Shown one piece after another: positions 17,054 to 17,218 of a DNA stretch of 17,218 nucleotides. Under the pieces are notes generated by a model, which was not told the origin of the DNA, did no database searches, and was given only the letters and a program-made list of their open reading frames with translations. A program made the translations under genes and the position numbers. Numbering within the stretch: the stretch's first letter is position 1; each line of letters begins with the position of its first letter. The stretch is taken from contig PBLR01000011.1 of assembly GCA_002722385.1 (NCBI GenBank), positions 17,245 through 34,462 of the forward strand, in the 5' to 3' direction. This stretch comes from SAR116 cluster bacterium (GTDB lineage: Bacteria > Pseudomonadota > Alphaproteobacteria > Puniceispirillales > Puniceispirillaceae).

Positions 17054-17218
17054 ATGGAAAACCAGAATATTCGTATTCGGTTGAAAGCATTTGATCATCG
17101 TATCTTGGACCAGTCCACGAACGAGATCGTTAATACAGCGAAACGTTCAGGCGCGAATGTCCGTGGCCCTAACCCATTGCCGACGAATATGCGTCGCTTT
17201 ACCGTTCTTCGGGGTCCG
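17054..17218 (+). CDS. rpsJ: 30S ribosomal protein S10, N-terminal part
   Basis: The first 55 codons of S10, cut by the right edge of the window. The translation opens [20 protein letters not shown], a near-exact match to alphaproteobacterial S10. [18 protein letters not shown] and RRFTVLRGP follow. S10 is a 30S head protein and, as NusE, the partner of NusB in antitermination and the ribosomal contact of NusG. The start at 17054 is chosen over the in-frame ATG at 17048 on Shine-Dalgarno spacing. The gene is expected to open the S10 operon (rplC, rplD and so on) beyond the window. The segment NPLPTNMRR differs from the more common IPLPT + basic form. Confidence 0.96.
   Translation, partial: MENQNIRIRLKAFDHRILDQSTNEIVNTAKRSGANVRGPNPLPTNMRRFTVLRGP

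Overview
The window is a chromosomal segment from an alphaproteobacterium. It carries the transcription and translation supercluster in the order secE-nusG-rplK-rplA-rplJ-rplL-rpoB-rpoC-rpsL-rpsG-fusA-tuf-rpsJ, all on the + strand. The joining of the 'beta' (rplKAJL-rpoBC) and 'str' (rpsL-rpsG-fusA-tuf) blocks, running on into the S10 block, fits Alphaproteobacteria, as do the long RpoB with two tandem insert repeats, the L10 tail and the S7 C-terminus. Base composition looks close to half G+C. A SAR116/Puniceispirillum-like or Rhodospirillales-like marine lineage is possible, but I cannot place it from sequence alone.

Layout. Positions 1-323, minus strand, hold the 5' part of a 3-hydroxyisobutyrate-dehydrogenase-family gene that runs off the left edge. 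A divergent spacer (324-579) follows. secE and nusG (580-1349) encode the translocase subunit and the NusG elongation factor. rplK and rplA (1449-2575) are 2 nt apart. A 287-nt structured gap leads into rplJ and rplL (2863-3802). A 189-nt gap with two tandem hairpins precedes rpoB (3992-8170), and a short palindrome-containing gap precedes rpoC (8240-12436). A 311-nt gap (12437-12747) separates the RNA polymerase genes from rpsL, rpsG, fusA and tuf (12748-16994). After an intrinsic terminator with a UUCG loop, the window ends inside rpsJ.

How the genes work together. SecE serves protein export. NusG binds the RNA polymerase whose beta and beta' subunits are encoded next to it, and it couples polymerase to the ribosome. 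L11, L1, L10 and L7/L12 build the ribosomal stalk regions where EF-G and EF-Tu act. S12 and S7 are core 30S proteins, and S10 is the ribosomal contact of NusG. All predicted proteins look intact, with their key motifs in place.

Most interesting region. The rpoC-rpsL gap contains a 15-bp hairpin whose 3' arm is also the -35 element of a strong consensus-like promoter. The RNA predicted from that promoter can fold from its first nucleotide into a long nested hairpin. It also encodes a possible 15-residue arginine-rich leader peptide and ends in a GC-rich segment followed by a long U-tract, just before rpsL. One arm of the leader hairpin is exactly complementary to the segment touching the U-tract. 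This looks like transcription attenuation of the str operon. No CRISPR array, insertion sequence, tRNA or rRNA was found.
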